Positions 43,879-54,204 of a DNA stretch of 64,000 nucleotides are shown here, piece by piece (position 1 is the first letter of the stretch; every line of letters begins with the position of its first letter). Location of the stretch: contig NZ_JAAVVZ010000014.1 in assembly GCF_023910635.1 (NCBI RefSeq), positions 1 through 64,000 of the forward strand, written 5' to 3'. The notes beneath the pieces are model-generated. The model did no database searches, was not told where the DNA came from, and saw only the letters and a program-made list of their open reading frames with translations. The position numbers and the translations under genes are program-made. Source of the stretch: Sphingorhabdus sp. (lineage in GTDB: Bacteria; Pseudomonadota; Alphaproteobacteria; Sphingomonadales; Sphingomonadaceae).

Positions 43879-45081
43879 CTAGGCAAACCCGTCGGCCAGG
43901 TACCGCTCCGCGATGGCGGCGTGGAGGGCGGCGCCTTTGGCCATGACGCTGTCGTCGAGGACCATGCGGTTGGAGTGCAGGCCGCAGCAGGTGCGCCAGT
44001 CGTCGCCTTCGTGTGACGCGCCTAAGAAGAACATCGCGCCGGGGACTTTTTCGAGGACATAGGCAAAATCCTCTGCACCCATGATGGGCGTGTCGAGCGT
44101 GATCCAGCTTTCGGGGCCGAACATATCCTCGACCACCGCCTTGCCAAACTGAACGGCGCGGTCGTCGCAGACGGTGACGGGGAAGCCCTGTTCAATATGC
44201 ACCTGCGCGCTGCAACCATGGGCGGCGGCGATGCCGGGGGCAAGGCGGTGCAATTCCTCGGCCACGCGTGCGCGAGATTGTGCCGACAATGTGCGGATGG
44301 TGCCTAGCAAAACTGCGGTTTCGGGAATGATATTGTCGGTGGTGCCCGCCGATATTTTGGCGATGGTGACAACGGCAGGATTGAATACCGAAATCTTGCG
44401 CGTCACCATTGTCTGGATAGCCGAAACGATTTCGCAAGCGACGGGGATGGGGTCGATGGCGTCATGCGGCATGGAGGCGTGACCGCCAGCGCCCTTGACG
44501 GTGATGGTCAGCACATCGGACGATGCCAGTAACGGACCACTTCGCCCACTAAACACCCCGCGCGGCGCGTTGGGCATGATGTGCAAGGCAAAGGCGGCAT
44601 CGGGTAGGGGGTCAATCAGGCCGTCATCCAGCATGAAGCGTGCGCCATGATGGCCTTCTTCGCCCGGTTGGAACATGAACTGCACCGTACCCGACAGTTG
44701 ATCGCGTTTGGCACATAGCATTTTGGCTGCACCCACCAGCATCGCGACATGGGTGTCATGCCCGCACGCATGCATCGCGCCTTCGGTCAGCGAGCTATAT
44801 GCAAGGCCGGTATCCTCATGCAGCGGCAGTGCATCCATATCGCCGCGCAGCAACACCGTGCGGCCATTTGCAGGGCCTTTGAGGGTCGCAATGAGGCCCG
44901 TGGTCGATGGCCCCTCACGCAGCTCCAGCGGAAGGCCAGCAAGCGCGGCCTTTATTTTTGCCAATGTCTTGGGATTTTGCAGGCCAAGCTCAGGCTCGCG
45001 ATGAATATCGCGGCGTAGGTCGATAAGGTCGGGAAGGATATGTTCGGCGTCGGCGCGCCAGTCGGTGCTGATTAAGTCCAT
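43879..45081 (-). CDS. M20 family amidohydrolase (hippurate hydrolase / N-acyl amino acid type)
   Basis: This 400 aa metallo-amidohydrolase has LLRGDMDALPL, MHACGHDTHVAMLVGAA, MFQPGEEGHHGA and a dimerisation domain (GGHASMPHDAIDP). It would remove acyl groups from amino acids; the substrate is not certain. It has no signal peptide. Confidence 0.9.
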   Translation of the reverse strand: MDLISTDWRADAEHILPDLIDLRRDIHREPELGLQNPKTLAKIKAALAGLPLELREGPSTTGLIATLKGPANGRTVLLRGDMDALPLHEDTGLAYSSLTEGAMHACGHDTHVAMLVGAAKMLCAKRDQLSGTVQFMFQPGEEGHHGARFMLDDGLIDPLPDAAFALHIMPNAPRGVFSGRSGPLLASSDVLTITVKGAGGHASMPHDAIDPIPVACEIVSAIQTMVTRKISVFNPAVVTIAKISAGTTDNIIPETAVLLGTIRTLSAQSRARVAEELHRLAPGIAAAHGCSAQVHIEQGFPVTVCDDRAVQFGKAVVEDMFGPESWITLDTPIMGAEDFAYVLEKVPGAMFFLGASHEGDDWRTCCGLHSNRMVLDDSVMAKGAALHAAIAERYLADGFA

Positions 45082-45121
45082 AGCTTAACTAGCACCAGCC
45101 TGGCGCGCCCGACAACAGTCT

Positions 45122-46618
45122 TTAGTCTTCCAAACGGACCGCCACATATTGCGTGGCTGCTCCACGCCGTTTGACGCCCAGCAGGATCGCGCTGCGACCG
45201 GCTGCCTTTGCATCCTTAACGGCAGCGGCGAGTCCGGCCGCTGTGCTCAAGGCCCGGTAATTTGCGGACACGATCACGTCACCGCGCCGCAAACCAACCT
45301 GCACACCAGTGCCAGCGCCCGGAACGTCGATGACAACGCCCTTTACGTCGGCTGTCATGCCAAGCGCACGTCCGATTTCGGCGTCGAGCGGGATGACGCT
45401 AAGGCCGAGCGCGTCACGAATGACTTTGGCGTCGGGCGTATCGGTTTGCTTATCGAAGTCTTTATTTTCTTCTGGGTTGAAGTTCGCCTGCGCCAGCTTC
45501 TCTTCCGGTGGACGCGCGCCTACCGTAGCGGTCAGCTTCATAGGCTTGCCTTCGCGCAAGATGTCGAGCGGAATACGCGTGCCGGGTTTGATGTTGGCGA
45601 CGATGTAGGACAATGTCGCTTCAGGCGTCACTTCACGGTCATTAACGCGCAGCACAATGTCGCCTTCTTTCAGGCCAGCCTTGTCTGCGGCCTCACCCGC
45701 AACAATACGTGCAACAAACTCGCCACGGTTCTTTTCAAGACCAAGAGCATCGGCAACTTCTTCGCTAACCGGCTGGATGCTTATACCAAGATAGCCACGC
45801 TCTGGACGAACGCCTTTTTTCAAGGACTCAACAACGGGGATGGCTTCATCGGCTGGAATTGCAAATCCGACACCAATATTCGCGCCGACGGGCGAAATCA
45901 GGCGGTTATTGATGCCAACAACTTCACCCTTCAGGTTAAACAAAGGGCCACCGGAATTGCCGGGGTTAATTGCGGTGTCGGTCTGAATGAAGCGGTCATA
46001 GGCGCCGCCAGCGCCGATGTTACGCTGAAGCGCGGAGATGATTCCCGCAGTCACCGTGTTGCCAAGGCCAAGCGGGTTGCCGATTGCGATGACCCAGTCA
46101 CCCACGCGGCTTTTCTTGGAATCTGCCATTTTGACAAAGGGCAGGTCGGAAGCGCGGATCTTGAGCAAAGCAATATCCGATGATGGATCGCGGCCAACGA
46201 TTTCGGCTTGATACTCTTTGCCGTCGAAAAGCGTCACCGTCACACGGTCAACGGCTTCGCCAGCCGGGCCACCGGCCACAACATGATTGTTCGTCACGAT
46301 GTAACCGTCGCTTGAAATAAGAAAGCCTGAACCGCCACTGGCTTGTTCCTGCGTGACGGGGCGGCGTTCGCCCGTCAGCGGGTTCAGGCTGGTGGCAACC
46401 TGCACCTTTTGACGTGTCGCGATGTTGACGACCGCTGGCTGCAATTGCGCGGCAAGATCCGCAAAGCTCGATGGCGCGCCGCCGGGGGCGAGGTTGATCT
46501 GTTCGGAAACCGCCAGTCCGGTTTGCGCGGTGACGGGGTTGCCATTGACTAAAGCAACTGTGCCGCCAGCCATCAAAAGCGCGGTGGTAACTGCATAAGC
46601 GTAACGCACGGATAACAT
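45122..46618 (-). CDS. Do-family periplasmic serine endopeptidase (HtrA/DegP-like)
   Basis: This 498 aa protease/chaperone has a signal anchor (MLSVRYAYAVTTALLMAGGTVALV) and the triad H112 (VTNNHVV), D148 (SSDIALLKI) and S222 (NPGNSGGPLF), followed by two PDZ domains (about 265-355 and 400-490). It is downstream of hflC/hflK in the same direction, a usual pairing for envelope protein quality control. Confidence 0.93.
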   Translation of the reverse strand: MLSVRYAYAVTTALLMAGGTVALVNGNPVTAQTGLAVSEQINLAPGGAPSSFADLAAQLQPAVVNIATRQKVQVATSLNPLTGERRPVTQEQASGGSGFLISSDGYIVTNNHVVAGGPAGEAVDRVTVTLFDGKEYQAEIVGRDPSSDIALLKIRASDLPFVKMADSKKSRVGDWVIAIGNPLGLGNTVTAGIISALQRNIGAGGAYDRFIQTDTAINPGNSGGPLFNLKGEVVGINNRLISPVGANIGVGFAIPADEAIPVVESLKKGVRPERGYLGISIQPVSEEVADALGLEKNRGEFVARIVAGEAADKAGLKEGDIVLRVNDREVTPEATLSYIVANIKPGTRIPLDILREGKPMKLTATVGARPPEEKLAQANFNPEENKDFDKQTDTPDAKVIRDALGLSVIPLDAEIGRALGMTADVKGVVIDVPGAGTGVQVGLRRGDVIVSANYRALSTAAGLAAAVKDAKAAGRSAILLGVKRRGAATQYVAVRLED

Positions 46619-46735
46619 TCCTCTCGTCTATTCAACTGGGCAAGCGCCCTAAAAATCTGTTCATCGTTGGCGTGGCAAAGCTGAACGCCGATTGAATGGA
46701 CGCCATCCAACCGACCAACATCATATATCCGTCGA

Positions 46736-47581
46736 TTAAATGCCTTTACGGAATTTTTCCAGATAGGCGTTTTGCGGCGACAGGATGATATTGGTTGCGC
46801 CTTCACCATTCTGGAACGTCTGACGATAGCTTTGCATCGCACGGTAGAAATCGTAGAATGCCGGATCCTTGCCATAGCTTATGGCGTAGATGCGGGCGGC
46901 CTCGGCCTCAGCGTCAGCACGGATAATTTGTGCTTCCTTTTGGCCTTCGGCGTCGATGGCGATCGCCTCCTGATTTCGGGCGCTGCGCATGCGGTTATAC
47001 GCCGATTGCAACGTTGCAGCCGGCAAGTCGGCACGCTTGATGCGCACGTCAATGACTTCTGCGCCATATTTTTTGGCTTCGCGATTAAGCGCTGTTTGGA
47101 TATTCTCCATGACTTCGCCGCGTTCCGCGCTCAGCAAGGCGACAAAGGTCCGCTTACCAAGTTCGTTGCGCAGCGATGAACCCAAAATCGTCCGCAATTG
47201 GTCACGCAGGCGATCTTCGGTGCGGATTGTGCGGTACATCACGGCGGGCTTGGTGATACGGAAACGGGCAAAGGCATCAACCTGAAGGCGCAATTGGTCC
47301 GTCGAGAGCACTTCTTGTTGCTCCATCTGAACGCTCAAGACGCGCTTGTCGATCATCTGGATTTGTTCGACAAGGGGTATGCGGAAGGTAAGCCCAGCAC
47401 GTGTTTCGCCGAATTTTTCGCCGGGTTTATAGGGGTTTACGATCCGGTCGACCTTACCATAGCTGCTGATAATGGCCTGTTGCGTTTCGGGTACGACGTT
47501 CACCGACATGCTCATCAATATGAGCGCACCGATCGCGCCAATCGCGAGATAAATCGGATTGCGAAGAAGGCTGCTGGTCAT
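46736..47581 (-). CDS. hflC: HflC, FtsH protease modulator (SPFH/band 7)
   Basis: This 281 aa protein has one N-terminal membrane segment (YLAIGAIGALILMSMSVNVV) and a band-7 domain ending in an Ala/Glu-rich helix. HflK and HflC form a membrane cage around FtsH. The start overlaps hflK by ATGA. Confidence 0.94.
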   Translation of the reverse strand: MTSSLLRNPIYLAIGAIGALILMSMSVNVVPETQQAIISSYGKVDRIVNPYKPGEKFGETRAGLTFRIPLVEQIQMIDKRVLSVQMEQQEVLSTDQLRLQVDAFARFRITKPAVMYRTIRTEDRLRDQLRTILGSSLRNELGKRTFVALLSAERGEVMENIQTALNREAKKYGAEVIDVRIKRADLPAATLQSAYNRMRSARNQEAIAIDAEGQKEAQIIRADAEAEAARIYAISYGKDPAFYDFYRAMQSYRQTFQNGEGATNIILSPQNAYLEKFRKGI

Positions 47582-48696
47582 TGCTTGGTCCCTGTCACGG
47601 TCACGGGCTCGGCCTTTGGAGCCGTTCTTTTCTGAAATTCGGGAATGGGAAGGTAAGGCGTGACACCGCCCGTTTCGACAATCGTCTTGTCGACCTTCCC
47701 AAGTACTTGCTCCATCGTTTCATAATAAAGCCGCCTTTTGGTCACTTCGGGCGCTTCACGATATTGCACATAAATTTTGTCAAATTCGGCGGTTTCACCC
47801 AATGCAAGCTCGGTCACGCGGCTGGCATAAGCGCGGGCATCGTTCAGATAGCTTTCGCGCCGTTGTTGCGCCGCGTTCACTTCACGGAAGGCGTCATTAA
47901 CCTCCGCTGGTGGGTCCGATTGGCGAATCGAGATACTCTGGATCAGCACACCAGCCCGATATTCATCGAGCACCTGCTGCATCCGGCGACGCACCTCAAT
48001 CTCGATTGCACCTCGGCCCGGGCCTATGGCCTGCGTCAGATCATAATTGGCAACCGCAGCGCGCATCGCGCTTTCGGCGACTTCTTTGACTGTTTCCTGC
48101 GGGCTGTCGAGTTGGAACAGGTACAGCTCCGGCTCTTTAATTGACCAGCGGACGTCATAAGCCATGTCGATGATGCTTTGGTCCTTCGTCAGAACCAGAT
48201 TCTCGCTGCTTGCCTTTGGCGAGCCTACAGATGTTGTCTGAATCTGTTGGGTGTCAATTTTCGTCACGCTTTGCAGTGGCGCAGGTAAAGTGAACTGGAT
48301 TCCAGGTGGCAATGTACGCGAATATTTACCTAATTGCGTCACGACGCCTTCTTGTTCGGGGCCAATGCGATGAATACTTGTCCACACCAGCCACAGCGCC
48401 ACCAAGGCGCCAATGATAAGCGGGAACCAGCTTTTGCCATCGGGGCGTTGCGGCAAGCCACCAAATCCGCCGCCTTTTCTGCGCAGCAGATCCTCAAGCG
48501 ATGGGCCGCGCGAACGGGTGCGTCCGGCGGGTTCGGGTGTTGGGTCCCACGGGTTAACGGGATCGGGCTTCGATCCGCCTCCACGTCCGGTTGGGTTGCT
48601 TGTGCCGCTTGTTTCCCCGGTATCGGGCGAATCCCACGGTCCTTTGCCATCTGCTGCCAAAATTACGGGTCCCTGCTTGTCAAATTTGGTGCTCAT
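47578..48696 (-). CDS. hflK: HflK, FtsH protease modulator (SPFH/band 7)
   Basis: This 372 aa protein has a Gly/Pro-rich cytoplasmic N-terminus (about residues 1-85), a membrane segment (FPLIIGALVALWLVWTSI), then a band-7 domain. It is translationally coupled to hflC and divergent from mrp. Confidence 0.94.
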   Translation of the reverse strand: MSTKFDKQGPVILAADGKGPWDSPDTGETSGTSNPTGRGGGSKPDPVNPWDPTPEPAGRTRSRGPSLEDLLRRKGGGFGGLPQRPDGKSWFPLIIGALVALWLVWTSIHRIGPEQEGVVTQLGKYSRTLPPGIQFTLPAPLQSVTKIDTQQIQTTSVGSPKASSENLVLTKDQSIIDMAYDVRWSIKEPELYLFQLDSPQETVKEVAESAMRAAVANYDLTQAIGPGRGAIEIEVRRRMQQVLDEYRAGVLIQSISIRQSDPPAEVNDAFREVNAAQQRRESYLNDARAYASRVTELALGETAEFDKIYVQYREAPEVTKRRLYYETMEQVLGKVDKTIVETGGVTPYLPIPEFQKRTAPKAEPVTVTGTKQ

Positions 48697-48767
48697 AAAA
48701 CCTTTATAAGAACGGTTTTTCAGAAAAACAGTGTCAATCCCGCAATTCTGAATCTATTCCGCAAGTC

Positions 48768-49742
48768 ATGTCCGATTTTGCTATAATTTCCGATGCCATT
48801 TTTGCTGTCGTAGGAAGCCGCGCAAGCGGTTTGAAGGTCGCAGATAAAGCCACTTCGCTGATGCTTGACGTGTCCGGCCTAAATGCAGAGCAGCGTGTGG
48901 AGATCGAAGCCGATGTCCGCACGGCAGCCACGCAGGCCGGCGCGCAATCGGTGCGTATCATGCTAACCGCCGAACGCATCACGCCGCGCCTAATTGCGGT
49001 TGCGAGCGGCAAAGGCGGGGTGGGCAAATCTACGCTGTCGACAAACCTTGCCATTGCCATGGCGCGCGCTGGCCGTTCGGTTGGTCTGGTGGACGCAGAT
49101 ATCTATGGCCCGTCGCAGCCGAGGTTGATGGGTGTGGAGGGGGTGAAGCCCGAAGCGGAAGGCAAGATGATGATCCCTGTCATGGGCGCAGGCGGCGTGC
49201 CGTTTCTGTCGATGGGGCAATTGGTTAATCCGGGCCAGGCCATTGCGTGGCGCGGGCCAATGGCGGGTAATGCGCTGTCGCAACTTGTCGATGCCAAATG
49301 GGGCAATGTCCGCGACATCGTCGTCGATATGCCGCCCGGCACAGGCGACATTCAATTGTCGATGGTCCAAAAGCACAAGCCCATCGGTGCTGTGATTATC
49401 TCCACGCCGCAGGACCTTGCCCTGATTGACGCGATGCGCGCCATCAGCTTTTTCGACACCGCAAAAGTGCCCATCATTGGACTTGTTGAAAACATGGCCG
49501 GATATCTGTGTCCACATTGCGGAGAGATGAGCGATCCTTTCGGTTCGGGTGGCGCAGAGGCGGCGGCGAAGGAATTGGGCATTCCGTTCTTGGGGCGGAT
49601 ACCACTCGACATCAAAATTCGCGTCGAAAGCGACGCTGGCACGCCGCCTGCATTAGGTGAAGGCCCGATCAGCAACGCTTATGCTGCGATAGCGCGGCAG
49701 GTCGCCACTTGGATCGATTCGCCGAAAGAGACCGCTGCATGA
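48768..49742 (+). CDS. apbC: Mrp/NBP35-type Fe-S cluster carrier ATPase
   Basis: This 324 aa P-loop ATPase has the deviant Walker A SGKGGVGKST, the DUF59-like N-terminal region (about 1-65), and the CxxC of AGYLCPHCGEM that bridges a 4Fe-4S cluster. It delivers Fe-S clusters to targets. It overlaps the next gene, a molybdenum hydroxylase, by ATGA, which suggests it may mature that enzyme's Fe-S partner. Confidence 0.92.
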   Translation: MSDFAIISDAIFAVVGSRASGLKVADKATSLMLDVSGLNAEQRVEIEADVRTAATQAGAQSVRIMLTAERITPRLIAVASGKGGVGKSTLSTNLAIAMARAGRSVGLVDADIYGPSQPRLMGVEGVKPEAEGKMMIPVMGAGGVPFLSMGQLVNPGQAIAWRGPMAGNALSQLVDAKWGNVRDIVVDMPPGTGDIQLSMVQKHKPIGAVIISTPQDLALIDAMRAISFFDTAKVPIIGLVENMAGYLCPHCGEMSDPFGSGGAEAAAKELGIPFLGRIPLDIKIRVESDAGTPPALGEGPISNAYAAIARQVATWIDSPKETAA

Positions 49743-52015
49743 ATGAAGCGCCAGCAGCAAAGGACGGATTAAGCCGCCGGAAACTGCTGGTTGGCGGCGG
49801 CGCAGGCGTGGGACTTTTGGTGGCATGGGGCCTGTGGCCGCGTCGCTATGCGCCAAACATGCGTGCGGCGGATGGTGAGCATCTTTTCGGCCCATGGCTC
49901 AAAATTGCGGAGGATGGCAAAGTCATTATCGCTATCCCGCAGAGCGAGTCTGGCCAAGGGGTATACACCGCGCTGGCGCAGATCGTGGCTGGTGAATTGG
50001 GGGCGGACTGGCGCTCGGTCGCGGTGCAGCCGGTTTCGGCTAGCCCGATCTTTGCCAATACGCTTTTGGCGCGCGCGTGGGCGACTGCATTCTTGCCAGA
50101 AAATATCGCGCTCGATGTGGATGTTGGTCCCGTTGCCAGCAGCATAAACGAAATCGCCCGTCGCGACACCTTCGTGGTGACTGGCGGGTCGTCCTCGATC
50201 CGGCAGTTCGAAAGACCGTGCCGCGAAGCTGGCGCTGCGGCGCGGACTATATTGTGTCAGGCAGCAGCAGCCCGCTGGGGCATTGCATGGGAGCAATGCC
50301 GGACCGAACGTGGCTTTGTCATTGCCGGCAAACGGCGCTTGCCCTTTGCAGAATTGGTGGTTGAGGCATCGGCGCTTGATGCGCCGTCGCCCATTCCACT
50401 CAACCCGTCGGCGCGCAACCGCCTTTCCGGACGCGATGCACCGCGCCTTGACCTTTCGGCTAAGGTTGACGGCAGTGTGAGTTTTGCAGGCGATGTCCGT
50501 TTGCCCGATATGTTGTTTGCGTCGGTTCGCGCCGGTCCAGCCGGTAACACCAGCCTGTTGTCTGTGGATGAGAAGGCTGCGCTGAACATGCGTGGCGTCG
50601 TTCAGGTGGTGAAGACCGATAGCTGGGTCGCGGCGGTCGCAAGCAATTGGTGGGCGGCAAACAATGCCCTTGATGCCATGGCACCCGTGTTCCGCACCAA
50701 GGGCCAGATGGCAGACAGCACCGAAATTGCGCAGTCTTTGTCCAACGCAATTGCCGAAGGTCCCGGTTTTCGCGCGACCAAATTGGGGGATGTTGATGCC
50801 GCCATGGCACCGGAGGCGGGCGCGCGCATATTCAAAGCGGAATATACCGTCGGCGCTGCCGTGCACGCACCGATTGAGACACGCTCGGCAACCGCATATT
50901 TTCACGATCAGCGCTTGCAATTATGGCTCGCGACCCAAGCGCCATCTGCCGCGCGACTGGCTGCTGCGCAGGCCATTGGGATTAGTGCGGATGATGTTGT
51001 TCACTATCCCGTGATGGCCGGTGGCAGCTTTGACCGCAATTTCGACAACAGCATATCCGCGCAAGTGGCGGTGATTGCCAAGACAGTTGGCAGACCCGTC
51101 CAATTGACGTGGTCCCGGCCAGAAGATTTCGTCCGCGATCACGTCCGTAGCCCCGCTTTGGGCAGGCTTTCGGCGGCCATGAATGCGGATGGCGCGGTGA
51201 CGGGCCTTGCGGTTCGTGTCGCCGCAGCGTCCAGTATGCGTGAGTTGGCCTACCGGATCGATGGACAGAAGGCCGACAAGGCGCGTAAATCGGCATCCGG
51301 CCAATATGATGTGCTTGCGCTGGAAGGCGCGCAAATTCCTTATGCCATACCAAATATCAGTATCGACCATTTCCCAGTGTCCATGCCCATGCCGACCGGC
51401 CCATGGCGCGGCCTTGCCAACAGCTATAACTGCTTCTTCGTTGAAGGATTTATCGATGAACTGGCGCATAAGGCAGGGGTTGAACCATTGTCGTTCCGTA
51501 TGCAGATGCTGGTTGGTCAGACGCGCTTGGCGCGATGCTTAACAGGTGTGGCAACCATGGCTGGCTGGGATGGCGGCGTGTCGGGCAGCGGGCGTGGCAT
51601 CGCTTGTCATAGCATGCGCGGCAGCCATATTGCCGTCATTGTGACTGCGCGCAATAGTGAGACCGGCGTGCGTGTTGACCGCATTCACGCGATGGCCGAT
51701 TGTGGCCGCTTGATTAACCCAGACCTTGCGCGCCAGCAGATTGAAGGCGGCATACTGTTTGGATTGGCGCAAGCCTTGGGATCTGCTACGAACTTTGAAA
51801 GTGGGCTTCCCACCGCGCGGCGGTTGCGCGATATCGACCTGCCCAAATTGTCTGATGTGCCCGAAATTACGGTGGAACTTGCGCGCAATGATGAAGCGCC
51901 GGGCGGCGTTTCCGAATTGGGCGTTCCCGCCGTGGCACCCGCGATTGCCAATGCCCTTTTCTCCGCAGCCGGTATCAGGCTGCGTGAATTACCCTTATTG
52001 TCCAGAGGACTATGA
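49739..52015 (+). CDS. Molybdopterin-dependent hydroxylase large subunit (isoquinoline 1-oxidoreductase beta type)
   Basis: This 758 aa enzyme of the xanthine dehydrogenase family has a twin-arginine signal (SRRKLLVGGGAGVG), the molybdopterin-binding region and the catalytic Glu in GGVSELGVPAVAPAI. IorB-type enzymes oxidise N-heterocycles or aldehydes and pair with a small 2Fe-2S subunit; none is adjacent. It is coupled to mrp and to hemH by overlapping starts. Confidence 0.86.
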   Translation: MNEAPAAKDGLSRRKLLVGGGAGVGLLVAWGLWPRRYAPNMRAADGEHLFGPWLKIAEDGKVIIAIPQSESGQGVYTALAQIVAGELGADWRSVAVQPVSASPIFANTLLARAWATAFLPENIALDVDVGPVASSINEIARRDTFVVTGGSSSIRQFERPCREAGAAARTILCQAAAARWGIAWEQCRTERGFVIAGKRRLPFAELVVEASALDAPSPIPLNPSARNRLSGRDAPRLDLSAKVDGSVSFAGDVRLPDMLFASVRAGPAGNTSLLSVDEKAALNMRGVVQVVKTDSWVAAVASNWWAANNALDAMAPVFRTKGQMADSTEIAQSLSNAIAEGPGFRATKLGDVDAAMAPEAGARIFKAEYTVGAAVHAPIETRSATAYFHDQRLQLWLATQAPSAARLAAAQAIGISADDVVHYPVMAGGSFDRNFDNSISAQVAVIAKTVGRPVQLTWSRPEDFVRDHVRSPALGRLSAAMNADGAVTGLAVRVAAASSMRELAYRIDGQKADKARKSASGQYDVLALEGAQIPYAIPNISIDHFPVSMPMPTGPWRGLANSYNCFFVEGFIDELAHKAGVEPLSFRMQMLVGQTRLARCLTGVATMAGWDGGVSGSGRGIACHSMRGSHIAVIVTARNSETGVRVDRIHAMADCGRLINPDLARQQIEGGILFGLAQALGSATNFESGLPTARRLRDIDLPKLSDVPEITVELARNDEAPGGVSELGVPAVAPAIANALFSAAGIRLRELPLLSRGL

Positions 52016-53013
52016 TGACATTACCGATTGATCACCCCCCTGTGGCAACGCCAAAAATAGGGGTGTTGCTTGTAAATTTGGGGACGCCGGACGCGCCGAC
52101 GACGTCTGCTGTGAAACGCTACCTTAAGCAGTTTCTATCCGACCGCCGCGTCGTCGAAATTCCGCCGATCATCTGGCAGCCGATCTTGCGCGGCATCATT
52201 TTGAATACGCGTCCCCAGAAATCTGCCAAGGCTTATGCAAAGGTGTGGACTGACAAGGGTTCGCCTCTGGCGTTTTTTACCGCCGGACAGGCTGACGCGC
52301 TTCAGGCGCGCATGGGCGATAGTGCCGATGTCCGCTACGCTATGCGCTATGGCAACCCGTCGGTTTCTGATCAGCTTGCCGCCATGAAGGCAGCCGGTTG
52401 CAACCGCATCTTGATCGCGCCGATGTATCCGCAATATTCCGGCGCAACGACGGGGACTGTTTTGGATGAGGCCTATGCCGCGCTGACCGCTATGCGCTGG
52501 CACCCGGCGATACGGACGTTGCCGGCCTATCATGATGATGCGGCCTATATCATTGCACTGAAAACGTCGATTGAGGCTTCGCTCGCCGGGCTTGATTTCG
52601 AACCCGACGCTATCGTCATCAGCTTCCACGGAATGCCCGAACGCACGTTGCAATTGGGGGACCCCTATCATTGCCATTGCCAGAAAACGGCGCGTTTGCT
52701 GTCTGAGGCTATGGGGCGCGCATTGGTCGTCAGTTTCCAGTCACGTTTCGGTCGTGCAAAATGGCTTGAACCCGCAACCGACGACACGCTGATGCGGTTG
52801 GCGCGCGAAGGCACCAAAAAGGTCGCAATTTTCGCGCCCGGTTTTTCCGTCGATTGCCTCGAAACGCTCGAAGAATTAGCCATGCAGGGCCATGAGCAGT
52901 TCGAAGAAGCAGGCGGCACGCATTACGCTTATCTGCCATGCCTGAACGACAGTGATGTCGGCATGGACATGGTAGAACGCATCATCCGTCGTGAACTGGC
53001 TGGCTGGATTTAA
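52012..53013 (+). CDS. hemH: Ferrochelatase
   Basis: Ferrochelatase inserts iron into protoporphyrin IX. The 333 aa protein has LLVNLGTPDAPT, the catalytic His in VISFHGMPERT, and AIFAPGFSVDCLETLEE. It overlaps the previous stop as ATGA, with a second ATG three bases on. It is followed by a weak MITE-end-like tag (53015-53028). Confidence 0.94.
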   Translation: MMTLPIDHPPVATPKIGVLLVNLGTPDAPTTSAVKRYLKQFLSDRRVVEIPPIIWQPILRGIILNTRPQKSAKAYAKVWTDKGSPLAFFTAGQADALQARMGDSADVRYAMRYGNPSVSDQLAAMKAAGCNRILIAPMYPQYSGATTGTVLDEAYAALTAMRWHPAIRTLPAYHDDAAYIIALKTSIEASLAGLDFEPDAIVISFHGMPERTLQLGDPYHCHCQKTARLLSEAMGRALVVSFQSRFGRAKWLEPATDDTLMRLAREGTKKVAIFAPGFSVDCLETLEELAMQGHEQFEEAGGTHYAYLPCLNDSDVGMDMVERIIRRELAGWI

Positions 53014-53138
53014 GTGGTCCTGATCCTAACATCTGATCCAGCGGCTTATGAATTCTTTTGACTAACGTTAACGGCAACTTGCGCTTGCGGACATGAGCGG
53101 TAATCATCGTCAAGAATATTGAACGAGGAGAGCGGCAC

Positions 53139-53861
53139 ATGACAAGAGTGGCAGTGGTTACAGGGGGGACCAGAGGCATTGGGGAGGCGATTAGCCTAAA
53201 GTTGAAAGAAAAAGGCCGCTTGGTCATAGCCAATTACGGCGGCAATGATGCCGCAGCCCACGCCTTTGCAGAGCGTAATGGTATCGCCGTTCGAAAATGG
53301 GACGTAGGCGACCATAAAAGTTGCATTGATGCCTGCGCCGCTATTGAGGCCGAATATGGCCAGATTGACATCATGGTCAACAATGCGGGCATTACGCGGG
53401 ACGCGACAATGGTTAAAATGACGTTTGAACAATGGGATGAGGTTATCCGCGTTGACCTGACTGGCTGCTTCAACATGGCCAAGGCAGTGTTTGCGGGCAT
53501 GCGTGAGCGCAAATGGGGACGCATCGTCAACATCGGCTCCGTCAACGGCCAAGGAGGGCAAATCGGCCAGGTGAACTATGCCGCGGCCAAATCGGGCATT
53601 CATGGCTTTACAAAATCCCTTGCGGCGGAGGGCGCACGACATGGCGTGACCGCGAATGCCATCGCGCCGGGATATATTGGCACGGAAATGCTGTCGACCA
53701 TTCCTGAAAATGTGATGGAGAAGATTGTCGCGCAAATTCCCGTTGGCCGCCTCGGTCAACCCGAAGAAATTGCGCGTGGCGTTGAATTTCTCACCAGCGA
53801 CAATGCAGGGTTTATCACCGGATCGACCTTGTCGATCAATGGTGGCCAGCACATGTATTGA
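53139..53861 (+). CDS. phbB: Acetoacetyl-CoA reductase (PhbB-like SDR)
   Basis: This 240 aa SDR is expected to reduce acetoacetyl-CoA to (R)-3-hydroxybutyryl-CoA for PHB synthesis. It has TGGTRGIG, NNAGITRD and VNYAAAKSGIHGFTK, and ends in STLSINGGQHMY, a typical PhaB ending. phaP and phaC are some 5-8 kb downstream. No phaA is visible. A ribosome-binding site GAGGAG precedes it. Confidence 0.9.
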   Translation: MTRVAVVTGGTRGIGEAISLKLKEKGRLVIANYGGNDAAAHAFAERNGIAVRKWDVGDHKSCIDACAAIEAEYGQIDIMVNNAGITRDATMVKMTFEQWDEVIRVDLTGCFNMAKAVFAGMRERKWGRIVNIGSVNGQGGQIGQVNYAAAKSGIHGFTKSLAAEGARHGVTANAIAPGYIGTEMLSTIPENVMEKIVAQIPVGRLGQPEEIARGVEFLTSDNAGFITGSTLSINGGQHMY

Positions 53862-53874
53862 TGGCCATTTGAGC

Positions 53875-54102
53875 TTGAGCGAGTTGTATCACCCACCTGT
53901 CAAACGCAGCATGACCGTAGCCGGGCATCAGACGTCAATCAGTCTTGAGCCCTTATTTTGGGACCGGCTTCGGACGGTTGCGGAGGCCGATGGCCTGCCG
54001 GTCAATGCTTTGGTCGCGCGGATTGATGTCGCGCGGCTTGAATCGCGAACGCCCTGTGGTCTTGCAAGCGCCATCCGCCTCTGGCTTATGGCGCGGGCAT
54101 AA
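53875..54102 (+). CDS. Ribbon-helix-helix domain protein
   Basis: This small protein of about 75 aa has the pattern PPVKRSMTVAGHQTSISLEP followed by FWDRLRTVAEADGLPVNALVARID, matching the RHH_4 family found in alphaproteobacteria. I chose TTG 53875 because homologues begin MSEL-; TTG 53869 is two codons earlier. It follows phbB after 13 bases. Its DNA target is unknown. Confidence 0.75.
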   Translation: MSELYHPPVKRSMTVAGHQTSISLEPLFWDRLRTVAEADGLPVNALVARIDVARLESRTPCGLASAIRLWLMARA

Positions 54103-54204
54103 AGAACCGCCACATGCGTGATGTGACGGGTTGAAACAGACTGCGTCTTAGGGCCTGCGTTGTTAGCGCAAATATGGCTGGTAGTTTGGACCAATAAGGT
54201 CAGT

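Noticed and set aside
45149-46183. Plus-strand open frame of 344 codons
   Set aside because: It is antisense to the HtrA-like protease, whose catalytic triad and PDZ domains are clear.
49769-50920. Minus-strand open frame of 383 codons
   Set aside because: It is antisense to the molybdenum hydroxylase gene; no family motif is visible.
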